Origin: Otatea glauca
Taxonomy: Eukaryota; Streptophyta; Magnoliopsida; Poales; Poaceae
Assembly (NCBI GenBank): GCA_036346275.1
Contig: CM070715.1
Location: forward strand, 76,247,667 to 76,311,666
DNA: 64,000 bases
Reading direction: 5' to 3'
The translations under genes were made by a program, and so were the position numbers. Under the pieces are notes generated by a model that made no database searches, was not told the origin of the DNA, and saw nothing but the letters and a program-made list of their open reading frames with translations. Each line of letters opens with the position of its first letter. The first letter of the stretch is position 1. This document shows positions 1 to 11,149 of this stretch, piece after piece.

Positions 1-828
1 ATACAATTATCATCTGAAAGGGATACTTTTCGATGGAATCTCCATCAAAATGGATAGTTTTCTGTTCACTCGATGTATGCAGCTTTATTGCATCAAAATA
101 TCCCAGTTACAAATAGACAATTGTGGAAGATTAAAGTACCTTTAAAAATTAAAATCTTTCTATGGTACTTACGTCGAGGGGTGATCTTGACGAAAGATAA
201 TCTAAGTAAAATAAATTGGAGTGGTAGCAAAAAATTTTGTTTTTGTCATAAGGAGGAAACTATCCAGCACCTCTTTTTTGATTGTCAGCTTGCTCGCTTT
301 GCTTGGCGTGTTATACAAGTGGCTTCTAATATGACCCCTCCTAATAGTATAGCCTATATGTTTAGGACTTGGCTAATGGGATTGGAAAAGGAGATAAAGG
401 CTCAATATTTAATTGAGACTGCCGCTTTATGTTGGTCTCTTTGGCTTTGTCGATACGATGTTGCATTTGATAAAAAAACAAATGTCTAATTGTTTGCAGA
501 ATATTTATATGTGTATCAATTGGTTGCGCTCATGGTCTATACTGTAGCGTCAGAAGGCTCGAGAGATGTTGTCAATGACATGCAGTTGTCTACATACCGT
601 GGTTAGGGATTTCTTCATCGGGTATGGACGGAGATTTCAAACAAAACTGTGTGTGGCTTGAATGTTTTGTTTAATATTTTTATTGCTTGTTGCAACCTCT
701 TTCTTTTTATGAATTTCGTCCTGACAACATGTTTGGCTATAACTTTGTAATAAATTTTAGGCTATGTGCATTTCAAGATGTATAGACTGGAATGTTAATA
801 TATTTTTTCATTATCTAAAAAAATTAAC
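1..828 (+). mobile_element. 3' end of a LINE (non-LTR retrotransposon)
   Basis: The first 0.8 kb looks like the tail of a plant L1-type LINE: the C-terminal zinc-binding part of the reverse transcriptase ORF (73-489), then an AT-rich 3' untranslated stretch ending in a short A run near 820-828. The 5' part lies outside the window, so no target-site duplication can be tested. The exact 3' end is inferred from the A run. Confidence 0.6.
73..489 (+). pseudogene. LINE reverse transcriptase zinc-binding domain (zf-RVT), fragment
   Basis: The 138-residue reading frame matches the zf-RVT domain found at the C-terminus of plant LINE reverse transcriptases. It has the typical start (LWKIKVPLKIKIFLW, residues 17-31) and the metal-binding pattern Cys56, Cys58, His66, Cys71, followed by the usual aromatic segment FAWRVI. 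In intact LINEs this domain follows the RT and RNase H regions and is thought to help bind template RNA. Here nothing upstream is in the window and the first Met is internal to the domain, so this is a remnant, not a gene start. No stop interrupts the domain, so the copy may be fairly young. Confidence 0.7.
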
Positions 829-1245
829 CAAGTGATCAATAAATAAAGTGAGCCGATGACCAAGAGGAAAAGGCAGAAATAATACCATGTGTAGCACATG
901 TGCGTGTGGGAGGGGGGACTAACCTGACTATCTGAGTCCCTGCTGAGTCATTATCTCCGGAAATATATACCTGCAGTTGGCATGGACCCGTCACTGTCAG
1001 CAAGTCAAACAAAATTGATCAATGGGAAGCGCGATTAACACCTCACTGTATCTATTACACATTGACGGGAGACCTGTAACTACTCTACATGTCGTACGTT
1101 TCGTCGGTTACGACCAAAAAGATTATCTAGCCAACCATGTGGTCAGTGACAGTAAGTACACGTATCAAGACATCCAACACAGCCTAGCTAGCTAGCACGA
1201 ATTTTTTTTCTCACACTTTACTCAAGCTCTGCCATGATCCTTTAA
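829..1245. other. No gene seen between LINE and Harbinger-like element
   Basis: About 0.4 kb of mixed-composition sequence without a reading frame, repeat or RNA gene that I can support. It ends at the TAA (1243-1245) taken as the target site of the downstream PIF/Harbinger-like element. Confidence 0.6.
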
Positions 1246-1290
1246 CGCTGTGTTTGGTTTAAGGGTATGACCTGGATGGGATAGTACCAT
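1246..1290 (+). repeat. Left terminal inverted repeat of the Harbinger-like element
   Basis: It pairs imperfectly with 19538-19582 in inverted orientation. Shared blocks are TGTTTGGTT versus GCGTTCGGTT at the tip and GGATGGGATA versus GGATAGGATA further in. Confidence 0.5.
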
Positions 1291-1552
1291 CCTTATTTTT
1301 CTACTCATTCAGTCATTTGGTTGGATGAATTGGGTGGACAAGCCTATCCAAAAAATAGGTATATTCCCAAAAGATGCTATCCGACGAATTTGCCCAGACG
1401 AAGCCATCCCGCTCGCCCGTGACTCCTCGGTCTCGCCTCCTCTCGTCCGTGATTCCTCACTCGCCTCCCCGCGCCTCGCAGGCTCCTCACCCTGACGAAG
1501 CCAAGAACACACAAGAATCGAGGACGCCATCCTCCTCGCCGGGCCCGCAGGG

Positions 1553-1952
1553 GTGCACCTCACCTCCTCCCGCACCTTCGCCTCCTACCGCGCCTCGCAG
1601 CCGCCGCCCACGCCCTCACGGGCCCTCGTCTCGGCTTACGTCGCCTACAAGCAGGGGGCAAAGTCAGCAATCTGCATGGCAGACAAGCTGCATTACGCGC
1701 CTGTACCCAGCACTGAGTGGCGGCTCGCGCTCTGACGGTACCGTCTGCTGCCTGAGGTGCGTGCTTACTTCTGCGGGGAGGGTGTGGGGATGCTTCGTTA
1801 GGGTTGTTTTTGGTTGGTTGTTGATTTGCTGCTCGCTCGCTCGGTTCATGTGTAGGTGGCCAAGAGGAACCACGTGGTGACGCTGTTGTCGGGAGTGGCC
1901 ACCGACGCTATCGGATATGACCTGTCCCCTGGGAGTTTATCTGTCATGATTC
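1553..1952 (+). pseudogene. Captured fragment of a plant alpha/beta-hydrolase-type gene (two exons and an intron)
   Basis: The frame through 1700-1756 reads a motif I recognise from plant chloroplast-type alpha/beta-hydrolase proteins: SAICMADKLHY, then TEWRLAL, a TGA (1733-1735) where the family has Trp, then RYRLLPE. A splice donor follows at 1757 (GTGCGT) and an acceptor at 1854-1855. After this 99 bp intron the same phase continues with AKRNHVVTLLSGVATDAIGY and DLSPGS, matching the family's stretch before the catalytic domain. The fragment stops at the Copia-1 insertion (1953), and the sequence after Copia-1 does not clearly continue it. The TGA and the missing catalytic part make it non-functional. 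Its place between Harbinger-like ends suggests capture of a genomic gene piece. The assignment rests on recalled family motifs, not an alignment. Confidence 0.5.
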
Positions 1953-2192
1953 TGTTATGAGATAAGATTTCTGTAATCGATTCAGTTACTATCTATCTCT
2001 TATTTGTGGGCGAATCCGAATTCATCTCTTATGCTCTCTACTATATATATTGGGTTACCCCCATGTAAAGAAATCAATCTAATAAAGCGTGAGAGAGTTC
2101 CACCCTATATTCTGTGTGCTCCTGTTCTTGTTCATGTGATCCTGTTGGCGTGCTATTGATTGATCGCGGGTGAACGACTACGTTTTACAACA
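1953..2192 (+). repeat. 5' LTR of Copia-1
   Basis: The 240 bp LTR carries a TATA-like stretch at 2042-2050 and an AATAAA polyadenylation signal at 2081-2086. By eye it differs from the 3' LTR at about six positions (roughly 97.5% identity). Confidence 0.92.
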
Positions 2193-2281
2193 CGTTATCA
2201 GCACGATCGTTCTACCAAGGCCAAAATTGTAATCGTCTACCTGCGACAATCGACACTGCGTCAGATTCTACCAAGGCCAAA

Positions 2282-3030
2282 ATGGGATATGATAGACATC
2301 GTAAAGAGGAAATTTATCAAGCTTGCCCTGAATGGCAACAATTACCTTACCCGGGCAATGAATACTAAGATTAATTTGATAGCTCAATCATTTAGAGCTT
2401 CGTTTTCGACTTGAAGTGGTACCTGCTCTTCCCGGCCGCGGATGTACGGCTCGCACCTCTTGAGGCACCATCTTCATACGGACCAAGACCGAATAGTTTA
2501 TGGAAGATGATCACCGGTACCTTTAGATTCCTCAAGGAAAAATAGATATCCAAAGAAAGATCATTATGTTGCCTCCGTGCTTTCGAATTTTAAAGGTCAG
2601 TGGCAACATATAATTTTGTCATATACAAACTTGTCATTAATCTAACATTATGTAACCGTAAAGTTACTAATGCTAAAAGATCGACAAGATATTGTGCACA
2701 TTCCACCCCAATATAATGATATCTTTAATGAGATCATCGCCAAGTACCGTAAGTACTTGAGCTTATATGCATTTTGCTAGAAGCGTAAAAGCATGATGAA
2801 CTCTGGTGAAGAATCATCATGTATTTCTAATGGAGCTTTGCAATGCTCAAGCATATGCAAATGCTCAACAGGCTAGCAATAGTCAAAGCCGCAGAAAGGG
2901 CCAATGGAATATATGGGATAAGTGGAAGAATGACAAATCAAATAGGGGAAGATGCAATTCATTGTGGAAAAGTAAAGGTAAAGGGCCAGGAGCTTTTAGA
3001 AGTAATGCTGCAAACCCTGAATAACCCTGT
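2282..3030 (+). pseudogene. Copia-1 gag remnant
   Basis: Near 2299-2400 the frame reads KRKFIKLALNGNNYLTRAMN, matching the N-terminal gag block of plant Copia elements in which a K-L-x-G-x-N-Y segment precedes a conserved Trp. Here the Trp is replaced by Arg. The frame closes at 2412. Further frames at 2806-3034 read Lys/Arg-rich segments of the kind found near the gag nucleocapsid region, but I see no intact CCHC knuckle. The remnant cannot encode a full capsid protein. Confidence 0.5.
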
Positions 3031-3829
3031 TTAATGTATTGATGCACTGGCCATTGGTCATGCAACTATTGCATCCCGAAGCATGTGGTAGATCTTTACA
3101 TGCAATCCACTGGAAAACTAGATAAGACCCGAAGAAATAATATTGAGTCATACTTCATCGTTCAACCTGTTGTTGATACGGATGTTGAGAAGTGTGATGA
3201 TATGATTCTTGAAATTATTGAGTTCGAGGAGTCCCAGGAGGGCACCTACATCTCATATGGAGACCTGGATTAGTCTCCTATATATCCCTTCACTTTGCTA
3301 AGTCAATGTCACATATTCCTTATAAGTCTCCTTATCAGTTTAGCCCAATTTCCTGAATGAACATTTGGTCTACGCTCCTGTTGAGCGATTATCATTCAAA
3401 AATTGAATATTGATATTTTTCAGATATTTGATTAATTGTGCTATGCTTGTTCTATATTTTACAATTTGTTCCTGATGCAATAATTGTTTGATTGTTATAT
3501 CATTCTTCCAATATAGAACAAAGTATAATCTGATGGCGGAGGAGAAAATCCGTCTAGAAGACAATTGTACCACACTAAGTGAATTGAAAATATTATGACT
3601 ATCGCCAGAAGCGATACTCTCATAGTTGGCACTGGAAGGATGCCATATTATACCCTGAGTCCAGTCACACTCCTTTAATCGTTTCCGTATGGAGATAGTG
3701 AATGAGGATGGTACGGAATACCTACTCATGACTAAGTTTAACGGGTATAATAAACGTGTGATTAAAAGCTTCATTTATTCTCCTCCGGATTATACTATGC
3801 ACATATAAAACCTGAAGTTTGTGTTGCGA

Positions 3830-4480
3830 TGCAAAACCTAGATATATTTAAGATTTGGCAGAACGACTGGGTTACCCTGAGTTGAATAGTATAAGAAGAA
3901 TAATTAATAATTCTGCTGGCCATAGCATAAAGTCTTTCCTAGACCTGAAGTTTTTCTTATGCCCTGGTTGTGCTAAAGGAAAGCTCATTCTTAGACCTTC
4001 TTACCTAAAAAGTTAGAGAAGAATCACTGAATTTCTTGGAGAAAATTTAAGGTGATATCTATGGACCTGTTCAGCCCCTGTTGAGCTCCTTTTGAGAAAA
4101 TTTATGGTACTGATAAATGCTTCTACTAAATGGTCCTATATATGCCTCTTATCTATTAGGAACCATGCTTTCGCCAAATTAACTGCCCAAATTATTAAAT
4201 TAAGAGCCTACTTTCCAGAAGAAAGTATCAAGTCTATTCAAATAGACAATGCTAGCGATTTACCTCAAAAGCATTTAATATTTATTGTATGGCTCTGGGA
4301 GTTAATGTAGAGCATCTCGTACCTAATGTCCACACTTAAAATGGCCTTGCGGAGTCATTATATTAAAAGAATAAAAACTTATTGCCTGGCCTCTCTTGCA
4401 GAATAGTAGGCTTTCCACCAGTTGTTGGGGCTACGCAGTGCTGCATGCTGCGGTATTAATTCAACTCAGACCAACTGGAC
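3830..4480 (+). pseudogene. Copia-1 integrase remnant (pre-integrase zinc region and catalytic core)
   Basis: Around 3855-4000 the sequence translates, with stops, into the GAG-pre-integrase block of Copia polyproteins. From 4092 a frame reads FMVLINASTKWSYICLLS, then AFAKLTAQIIKLRA and IQIDNAS, which is the DDE integrase core around its second Asp. The following segment reads YCMALGVNVEHLVPNVHT, a stop, then NGLAE in another frame, so the catalytic Glu region is present but preceded by a Gln-to-stop change near 4336. The core is recognisable but non-functional. Confidence 0.7.
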
Positions 4481-5479
4481 ATCATGAATTTTTCCCCGTT
4501 GCAGATAGTGCGTGGAAAAGATTTTAGTATTTCCCATCTGCGAAAATTTAGCTGTATTGTATACATGCCAATCTCTCCACCACAGCGTACCACCATGGGA
4601 CCTTACCGGAAGTTGAGGAATTATGTAGGTTATGAATCTCCGTCATGTATTAAAATACCTAGAGCCTATGACAGGGGATCTGTACACGGCTTGGTACGCT
4701 GATTGTACTAAGGACATTTTTCGGCATTAGGGGGAGATAAGTACCACATTAGAGAATGCCGAGTCCTTAGTTCCACGCACTACAGAGACCGAACTTGAAG
4801 TTCAAAGGATAATAAATCTGCAATAAATAAGCTTATAATCTGCCAAATGCCTTCATTGTTCATAAGGGAGTGAAAAGATCTCATATACTGCAAAGATATG
4901 CACTGAAAGAGTGGAAATACCCTAGAAGGATATTGAACCCACTCTTGACCCTCATGATAAAAAGAGGGGAGGCCTCGGTGCACGGGACTCAATTCCGCGG
5001 AGACGTCCGCAGAATTAGAAAACCAAACAAATGAGAACACTACCCATGACAGAGGAAGAAGCTCAACCTGATGTTGAGAAAATCATTGAAGTGAGCCATC
5101 CTAGAGATGGTAACATCCCTGAAGTGATCCATCTTGAAGATGATAACCCCAGCGTATATTTGTGCGCACAATCACACGCTGGGAAATCGAAACACCCAGA
5201 CTCCATCGTTGTGGGAAATGACGAGGAGCTGGAAGAAATTTATAAAGAGATATCCCTGAAGTGATGCAGGAGAATTGTATAAAAGAAAGACTACAATTGT
5301 CGACATATAATTGCCTCTAAAATTGCTAAAACTGGATCCAGAACCAAAGTCCATGGCAGAGTGCCAGAATCACTCAGATAGGGTCAAACAAAAGAAGCAA
5401 TCGAGGCAGCGCTCGCTTATTAAAAGGAAAGCTTTGGTCCCGTTGACCAAACATCTCCTAAAGTAATTCCTGTAGGATC

Positions 5480-6900
5480 AAATGGGTTTTTTCATCCGGA
5501 AGAGAAATGAAATACTCAGGTGGTGAGATATAAAGCGAGGCTTGTAGCACAAGGGTTCACGCAGAGACCCGACATCGATTACGATGAGATATATACTCCT
5601 GTAAAGAGTGGGATAACGTTCCGAAAATTAATATTAATGGCAGAAAGCTTAAACTTATCAATGCAGTTGATGGATGAAGTGGCCTCATATATGTGGGTCA
5701 CTGGATACGGATATTTACATAAAAATCCCTGAAGGAGTTACAATTCTGAATCCTAATAATCGCAACATGTATAGCATCAAACTGAAGAGATCGCTATACG
5801 GATTAAAACAGTCGGGGATAATGTGGTATAACCGGCTGAGTGAGTTCCTCCTGAAGAAGGGATACTCGAATAATGATAATTGTCCCTGTGTGTTCATAAA
5901 GAAATCCCAGAATGGATTATGTATCATCTCAGTATATGTGGATGATCTGAATATCATCGAAACCACAGAGGAGATAAAGGAATCAAGTGCTTACCTCACG
6001 ACGGAGTTTGAGATGAAAGATTTGGGTAAAACCAAATTTTGCTTAGGCCTGCAGCTAGAGCATTTCCCAGAAGGAATTCTTGTACCCCAGTCTTCCTATA
6101 CTCAGAAGGTATTGGAAAGGTTTAATATGAATAAATCGCATCCTTTTGAAAACCCCCATGGTCATGAGATCCCTTGAAGTGGATAAAGACCCTTTTAGAC
6201 CAAGGATGGAAAATGAGGAAGTCTTAGGACCTGAAGTTCCATACCTGAGTGCTATTGGAGCGCTTATGTATCTCGCGAATTGCACAAGGCCTGATATTGC
6301 ATTTGCTGTAAATTTGCTAGCAAGACACAGTGCAGCCCCAACCAGAAGACATTGGGCTGGTATTAAGACTTTACTGAGATACCTCCAAGGTACTCAAGAT
6401 CTTGGGTTATTTTTCCAGAAGAACCAAGATTTAACCATGGTGGGACACGGATGTCGGCTATCCGTCGATCCCCACGATGCCAAATCACGATCGGTTTTGC
6501 GTTTCTCTGCGGTGGTGCAGCCGTTTCTTGGCGGTCTTGTAAACAGACTTTGGTGGCTACCTCTACCAACCACTCATGAGATCATAGCTTTGTATGAAGC
6601 CTCACGAGAATGTGTTTGGCTACGACGTATGATTAACCACATCCAGAAGTCATGTGGCCTTAAAACCGTCGATACCCCCACAATTATCTGTGAAGATAAT
6701 ACTGCTTGTGTTACACAAATGCAAATGGGTTATGTGAAAAGCAATATCACGAAGCATATTGTTCCTAAGTTTTTCTATCCTCACGAACTCTAAAAGAACG
6801 GTGAGGTAAAAATCTTGCAAACTAAGTCATGTGAAAATCTTGCAGATTTATTCACTGAATCCTGTCTAAATCCACATTTTCAAAGATGTGTTAAAGGCAT
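5480..6900 (+). pseudogene. Copia-1 reverse transcriptase and RNase H remnant
   Basis: The RT begins around 5521 (YKARLVAQGFTQ) and continues after a frame change near 5700 with LKRSLYGLKQSGIMWYNRL and the catalytic YVDD motif inside VYVDDLNII (about 5934-5960), then FEMKDLGKTKFCLGLQLE. A frame change near 6150 moves to the frame carrying the RNase H segment, where STNHSEIIALYEA is partly scrambled by a frameshift and ECVWLRRMI, IICEDNTAC and ITKHI are clear. The Tyr-Val-Asp-Asp residues survive, but the frameshifts prevent a single product. Confidence 0.8.
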
Positions 6901-7193
6901 CAGAATGAGAAGACTTAGAGATATGCAAGGTTCAGGGGGAGTGAACCCTTGAACTATAGCCCTTATGATGATCCTGAAGATTCTAATATAAATCTAGAAG
7001 ATTATAAGTTGTACTCTTTTCCCTTAGTGAGTTTTCCTGAAGTTTCTCACATAAAGGTTTTTAACGAGGCAACTAGTGCAACATAAAGTGCGAGTGCAAT
7101 GTACTCTTTTCTCCATCTCCTTTTTCCCAATGGGTTTTTGAGTGGAGTTTTTAACGAGACATGTGCATTACGTGGTATTCGCCCAAGGGGGAG

Positions 7194-7433
7194 TGTTATG
7201 AGATAAGATTTCCGTAACCGATTCAGTTACTATCTATCTCTTATTTGTGGGCGAATCCGAACTCATCTCTAATGCTCTCCACTATATATATTGGGTTACC
7301 CCCATGTAAAGAAATCAATCTAATAAAGCATGAGAGAGTTCCACCCTATATTCTGTGTGCTCCTGTTCTTGTTCATGTGATCCTGTTGGCGTGCTATTGA
7401 TTGATCGCGGGTGAACGACTACGTTTTACAACA
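7194..7433 (+). repeat. 3' LTR of Copia-1
   Basis: This 240 bp direct repeat of 1953-2192 is preceded by the polypurine tract and followed by the target duplication gattc. Confidence 0.92.
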
Positions 7434-7438
7434 GATTC

Positions 7439-8264
7439 TACATTTCTACTGGTGTGGCCCTGAGAGCTCCCCTGACCTGTCTCACTTGATGATCTTTTCC
7501 TTTGGAAGAGTTGATACTACAGTATGTAATGTAATAAGTAAAAGTTTTTTTTGTAAATGGAAGCTGCTCTTTGTCATGCTAGCATGGTTGTAAATTCTTT
7601 GTTTTTTTGTCTATCCTGTCATGATCTGGTACTTATTTGTTAGTTGTCAGCATCTATTTCTTTTTCGTAACACTGACGAAATCTTCTTCTTGAGGCCTTG
7701 TATTTCCTGTGACAAGCTTGATAAGTGTTGATTTTCCTGTGACAAGCTTGATATTTTCCAGGTCTAACTGAAACTCATCCAGAAATGCTGCATTGTCCAT
7801 GGCCTTGCATCAAGCTCATCCATGACCAGTTGTCGTAGGGAGAAACACATGCTGCCATTGATCCGGTGCCTGAGATGAAGGGATGCGCGATGCACAGCTC
7901 GATGTTGGAGGGTTATGCTCTCTAATGGTTTTGTTTGCTCTGATTGTAAATCATGAATTGAGATTGTTATTCTGTAGTGAATGGTGTACGCAGATGAATG
8001 CATGCCTATTTCAGAAATGCCGAGCCGTGAGATTGTTCTTGTTTGTGATCACAGACGGTAATGTCAATGAATATGAAAGTACGCCTTTCAAAGAGATTCT
8101 TCTTATTTGTCATACCAGATGGTTCTCTGGACAGTGCATAATGACAATCTTGCGTTGAGCATTTGTTCTCAGATTGGGTTGAGCAATCATGGATGAGCTT
8201 GATTCAATGTTGCTGAAATTTATTACATGAAGAGGTAACCTCACCAAGAAGTCATCATAACCAG
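7439..8264. other. Internal part of the Harbinger-like element, no supported gene
   Basis: This is the continuation of the Pack-type element after Copia-1. Short frames exist (for example 7883-8158) but I recognise no family and see no consistent exon structure. The stretch at 7745-8060 has a more balanced composition and splice-like borders, so it could be a second captured gene piece. That is not demonstrable here. Confidence 0.4.
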
Positions 8265-8401
8265 TCCATTCATTCTCATCTATCCAACCAAACAAAAAAA
8301 CTAGCTTATCCCATCCATTCTCATCCATCCAACCAAACAAAAAAACTGGCATATCCCATCCATTCTCATCCATCCAACCAAACAGAAAACTGGTTCATTC
8401 C
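8265..8401 (+). repeat. Three-copy tandem repeat, 45 bp period, near the Harbinger-like right end
   Basis: The units 8265-8311, 8312-8356 and 8357-8401 share ATCCAACCAAACA and CATTCTCATC. The unit resembles the inverted terminal repeat of the same element (reverse complement TGTTTGGTTGGATG), so this is a subterminal repeat array, a common feature of DNA transposons. Confidence 0.8.
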
Positions 8402-8404
8402 TAT

Positions 8405-10050
8405 TGAAGGACCATGTGGAGGTCCATCCATGTTTGTGATGAGTATTTGACTTTATTTGAGCAAGGTATGCTCAAGTTTGAGTTTGATTTGGATTGATTT
8501 TCAAAATGAAGCATTTTGAGTTGTCTCTGCCAGGAGTGGCAGTACCGGTCTTATGGACGCAGTAGTGATGAGTTGGATGGTTTATTGCACATCATTGTGG
8601 GCATTGCTATGTGAAAGGTTTTTTCCTTTTCTTTGATGGTTGCAGGACGACGGTGCTAGGTCATGGTGAGGCGAAGGATGACTGGGACTAGGCGAGGAGC
8701 GTCGGAGGTCCAGACGGTTGGGAGATCGCCGGAAGATGATCGGAGACGGAGTCCGGGCAAGTCAAGAAGACAAGGAAAGGAGTTGATGCTAGCTAGATGC
8801 CGTGTGGATCAATGAGGGCCGTCGGATTGAGGTCTAGTTGATAGGTTAGCGGGTCTAGGTAGTATGCTTTGAAGACCGTGCAAGAAAACCCGGTATGTGT
8901 GTGGGTTTTGGGTTAGCCCTTGGATGGCTGTGTGTGTGGGTTAATCCTAGGCCTTAGATGAGTGCTCTAGGGTTGAGAGACTCATCCAAGGGTGTTAGGT
9001 GGCCCAAGAGTAGTATAAATAGGGGTGGAGGGGGTAGCCTCCTTCCCTTGAAGGTTTTGAGGTTTGTGAATGCTCCTTTGAGCTTTGCCCACATGAAAGT
9101 GAGGCTTTGTAACCTCTCCTTCCAGAAATTAAAGTTTTATCCATCCACTTCTGAATTTATTTTGCGCATTTACATTATGTCTTTACTTTACGCAATTTAA
9201 ATTCAGCATTTACTTTCCCGCAATTACATTCTCGCAATTTACTTTCATGTAATTTGGATTTGCCTCCCCTCCTTCTAAATGCTGCTGATCTTGGATGTTT
9301 TGAATGTGTTCATATGGTTTTACATCTCTTTTGCACTCTTGGATTGAGTAGAGAACATCTTTTCTTTCAAGTTCCAACTTTGTTCAGAACTTGTTCTTCG
9401 CGCAGCAGTCAGTGTTTGATTTCTATAAAAACCTAGAAAAATCTTTTTCAAGTGATTCTTGTTGGAGGAGGTGCGGGACTCTGACATACACTTGCAGAAA
9501 AATTTTGGAGTTCACTTGTTGCACCGTTTGGGCGCCATGAGGTGAAAACCGAGCCCCAAACTTTCTGCTCGAAGTTCTTGACCAGACTGTATTCTTAGAT
9601 TTTTCCTGTTTTTTCTGTAAGGCTTTTTGAGGAGAAATTTGGTGGAGTTCTTCATGACTCTGATGCTCATAGGGAGAAAAGTCTCAAAATTTTGTGAGCT
9701 GCGGAAACCCACCAACCTCTTGTGCAAATTGAGGACAAGTTCTCGAAATTCTGCTTTTGCTTTTCTGAAAGTGACTTTTGTGATTTGAATTGATGTCCTT
9801 TCTAAAAGCAAGAGTTTGAATTAATTCCTCTTTATCTTGAACACTAGACAACCAGTATTGTGACTCAAAAATCCCCACATATTTTATGGTACTTATCCAT
9901 GCAAGCTTGGGGTACACATAATTGTCTAGTTTTTCAGGTTTTTTCACGATTTCCTTTGAGCGATCTTGTCGAGGTTTTTGTTGGAGTATTTTGGGGGAAA
10001 TTTTATTTGCGACCATTCACCCCCCCTCTGTTCGCCATCTCGGTCCTTCA
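8405..10050 (+). repeat. 5' LTR of Copia-2
   Basis: The 1646 bp LTR runs TG...CA, with the TATA box TATAAATA at 9014-9021. It is closely similar to the 3' LTR, with small substitutions and indels, for example around 8530-8560. Confidence 0.92.
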
Positions 10051-10052
10051 AT

Positions 10053-10065
10053 TGGTATCAGAGCC
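10053..10065 (+). other. Primer-binding site, initiator tRNA-Met type
   Basis: TGGTATCAGAGCC begins three bases after the 5' LTR. It is complementary to the 3' end of plant initiator methionine tRNA, the usual primer of plant Copia elements. Confidence 0.92.
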
Positions 10066-10105
10066 GGTTTTGCTTTTCCATAGATCTTGACCGGTCTCAA
10101 GAGCC

Positions 10106-11122
10106 ATGGCGACGGACAAATATTCCACCAAGCCTCCCATCTTTAATGGAGTTGATTTTCCTTTTTGGAAGTTCCGGATAGAGTCATACATCACTGCCCA
10201 GGGTTACCTGATATGGCGAAGGTGAAACTCCCGTATGAGGTTCCTGCTGATGAAAATGTCACGGCCATCAATATGGTTGACGTTGAGGCGAATGCTAAGG
10301 CAAGGAACATTCTCATACAGGGTCTTAGCCGCGGTGAGTATGATAGGATTTCTCACCTTCGCTCCGCTCACGAGATTTGGGTAACCCTCAATGCTTACCA
10401 TGAGGGCTCTACTCAAATCAAGACGTGAGGCAGACAGTTCAAGCGAGTACAACAAATTTGATCAACGCTACCGTGAGAGTCTCGACGAGTGTTTTGGTCG
10501 ATTTACAAAGATTTTGAGCGACCTCCGAGCAGTTGGTTGCATATACCCTGACTCGGACAATGCTCGGCATTTCTTGACCGCACTCGACCTTCGGGTTTGG
10601 GAGATGAAGGTGACCACCATCAAGGACACCACCGACTTATCGACTCTGACTCTTGACGGGCTTTATTCCCGCCTCAAGACTCATGAGATCGATGTCATCT
10701 CTCGGAAGATGAAATCTCAGTCGATGGCTTTGGTCACCGATCCCATTGGATCTTCTTCTTCTGATCTTTCTATTGGTTTCTCTCTTTCCGCCCTTTGCGA
10801 GCTAAGCGATGACCAAATGGAAAAATTTCCAGAAAATGAGCTTGCTCTTCTCGCTCGCAAGTTTTCTCATGCATACAAGAGGGTGAGAGAGAGGAAGAGA
10901 GGTAGCATGATCACCTGCTTTGAGTGTGGTGGCCCCAACCACATTCGGGCGAACTGTCCCAAGCTGGAGAAGGGCAAGAACGACGTTGGCGGTTCGGGCA
11001 AGAACGACTACACCGACAAGAACCGCAACAAGAAGCCTCCGGTTCGTGAACCCAACACGAGAAGAAGTACCGCAACTTCTCCAAGAACAAGAAGCTCTTC
11101 CACGCGTCCTCGCCGCGCTTGA
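10106..11122 (+). pseudogene. Copia-2 gag (capsid and CCHC nucleocapsid), frameshifted
   Basis: The start at 10106 (MATDKYSTKPPIFNG) gives the usual Copia gag N-terminus with DFPFWKFRIESYI, then a TGA at about 10223. The frame moves to KVKLPYEVPADENVT (10165-10428 frame) and again to the 10391-11122 frame, which holds the C-terminal capsid part and a CCHC zinc knuckle CFECGGPNHIRANC (about 10918-10959). The knuckle is intact and is followed by a Lys-rich tail, as in RNA-binding nucleocapsids. At least two frameshifts separate the start from the knuckle. Confidence 0.85.
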
Positions 11123-11149
11123 CGACATCAACCTCTCCGACACGGAGAC

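Larger units (their letters stand above)
1953..7433 (+). mobile_element. Complete Copia LTR retrotransposon, degenerate (Copia-1)
   Basis: Two 240 bp LTRs (1953-2192 and 7194-7433) start with TG and end with CA. They are flanked by the perfect 5-bp target duplication gattc (1948-1952 and 7434-7438). A purine tract AAGGGGGAG (7185-7193) precedes the 3' LTR. The internal order gag, integrase, reverse transcriptase, RNase H is that of Copia. Every coding block is broken by stops and frameshifts. The insertion lies inside the Harbinger-like element. Confidence 0.93.

Noticed and set aside
2193..2210. Primer-binding site of Copia-1 assigned to a named tRNA
   Set aside because: The sequence after the LTR (CGTTATCAGCACG) is not the standard initiator tRNA-Met complement and I cannot assign a tRNA without a search.
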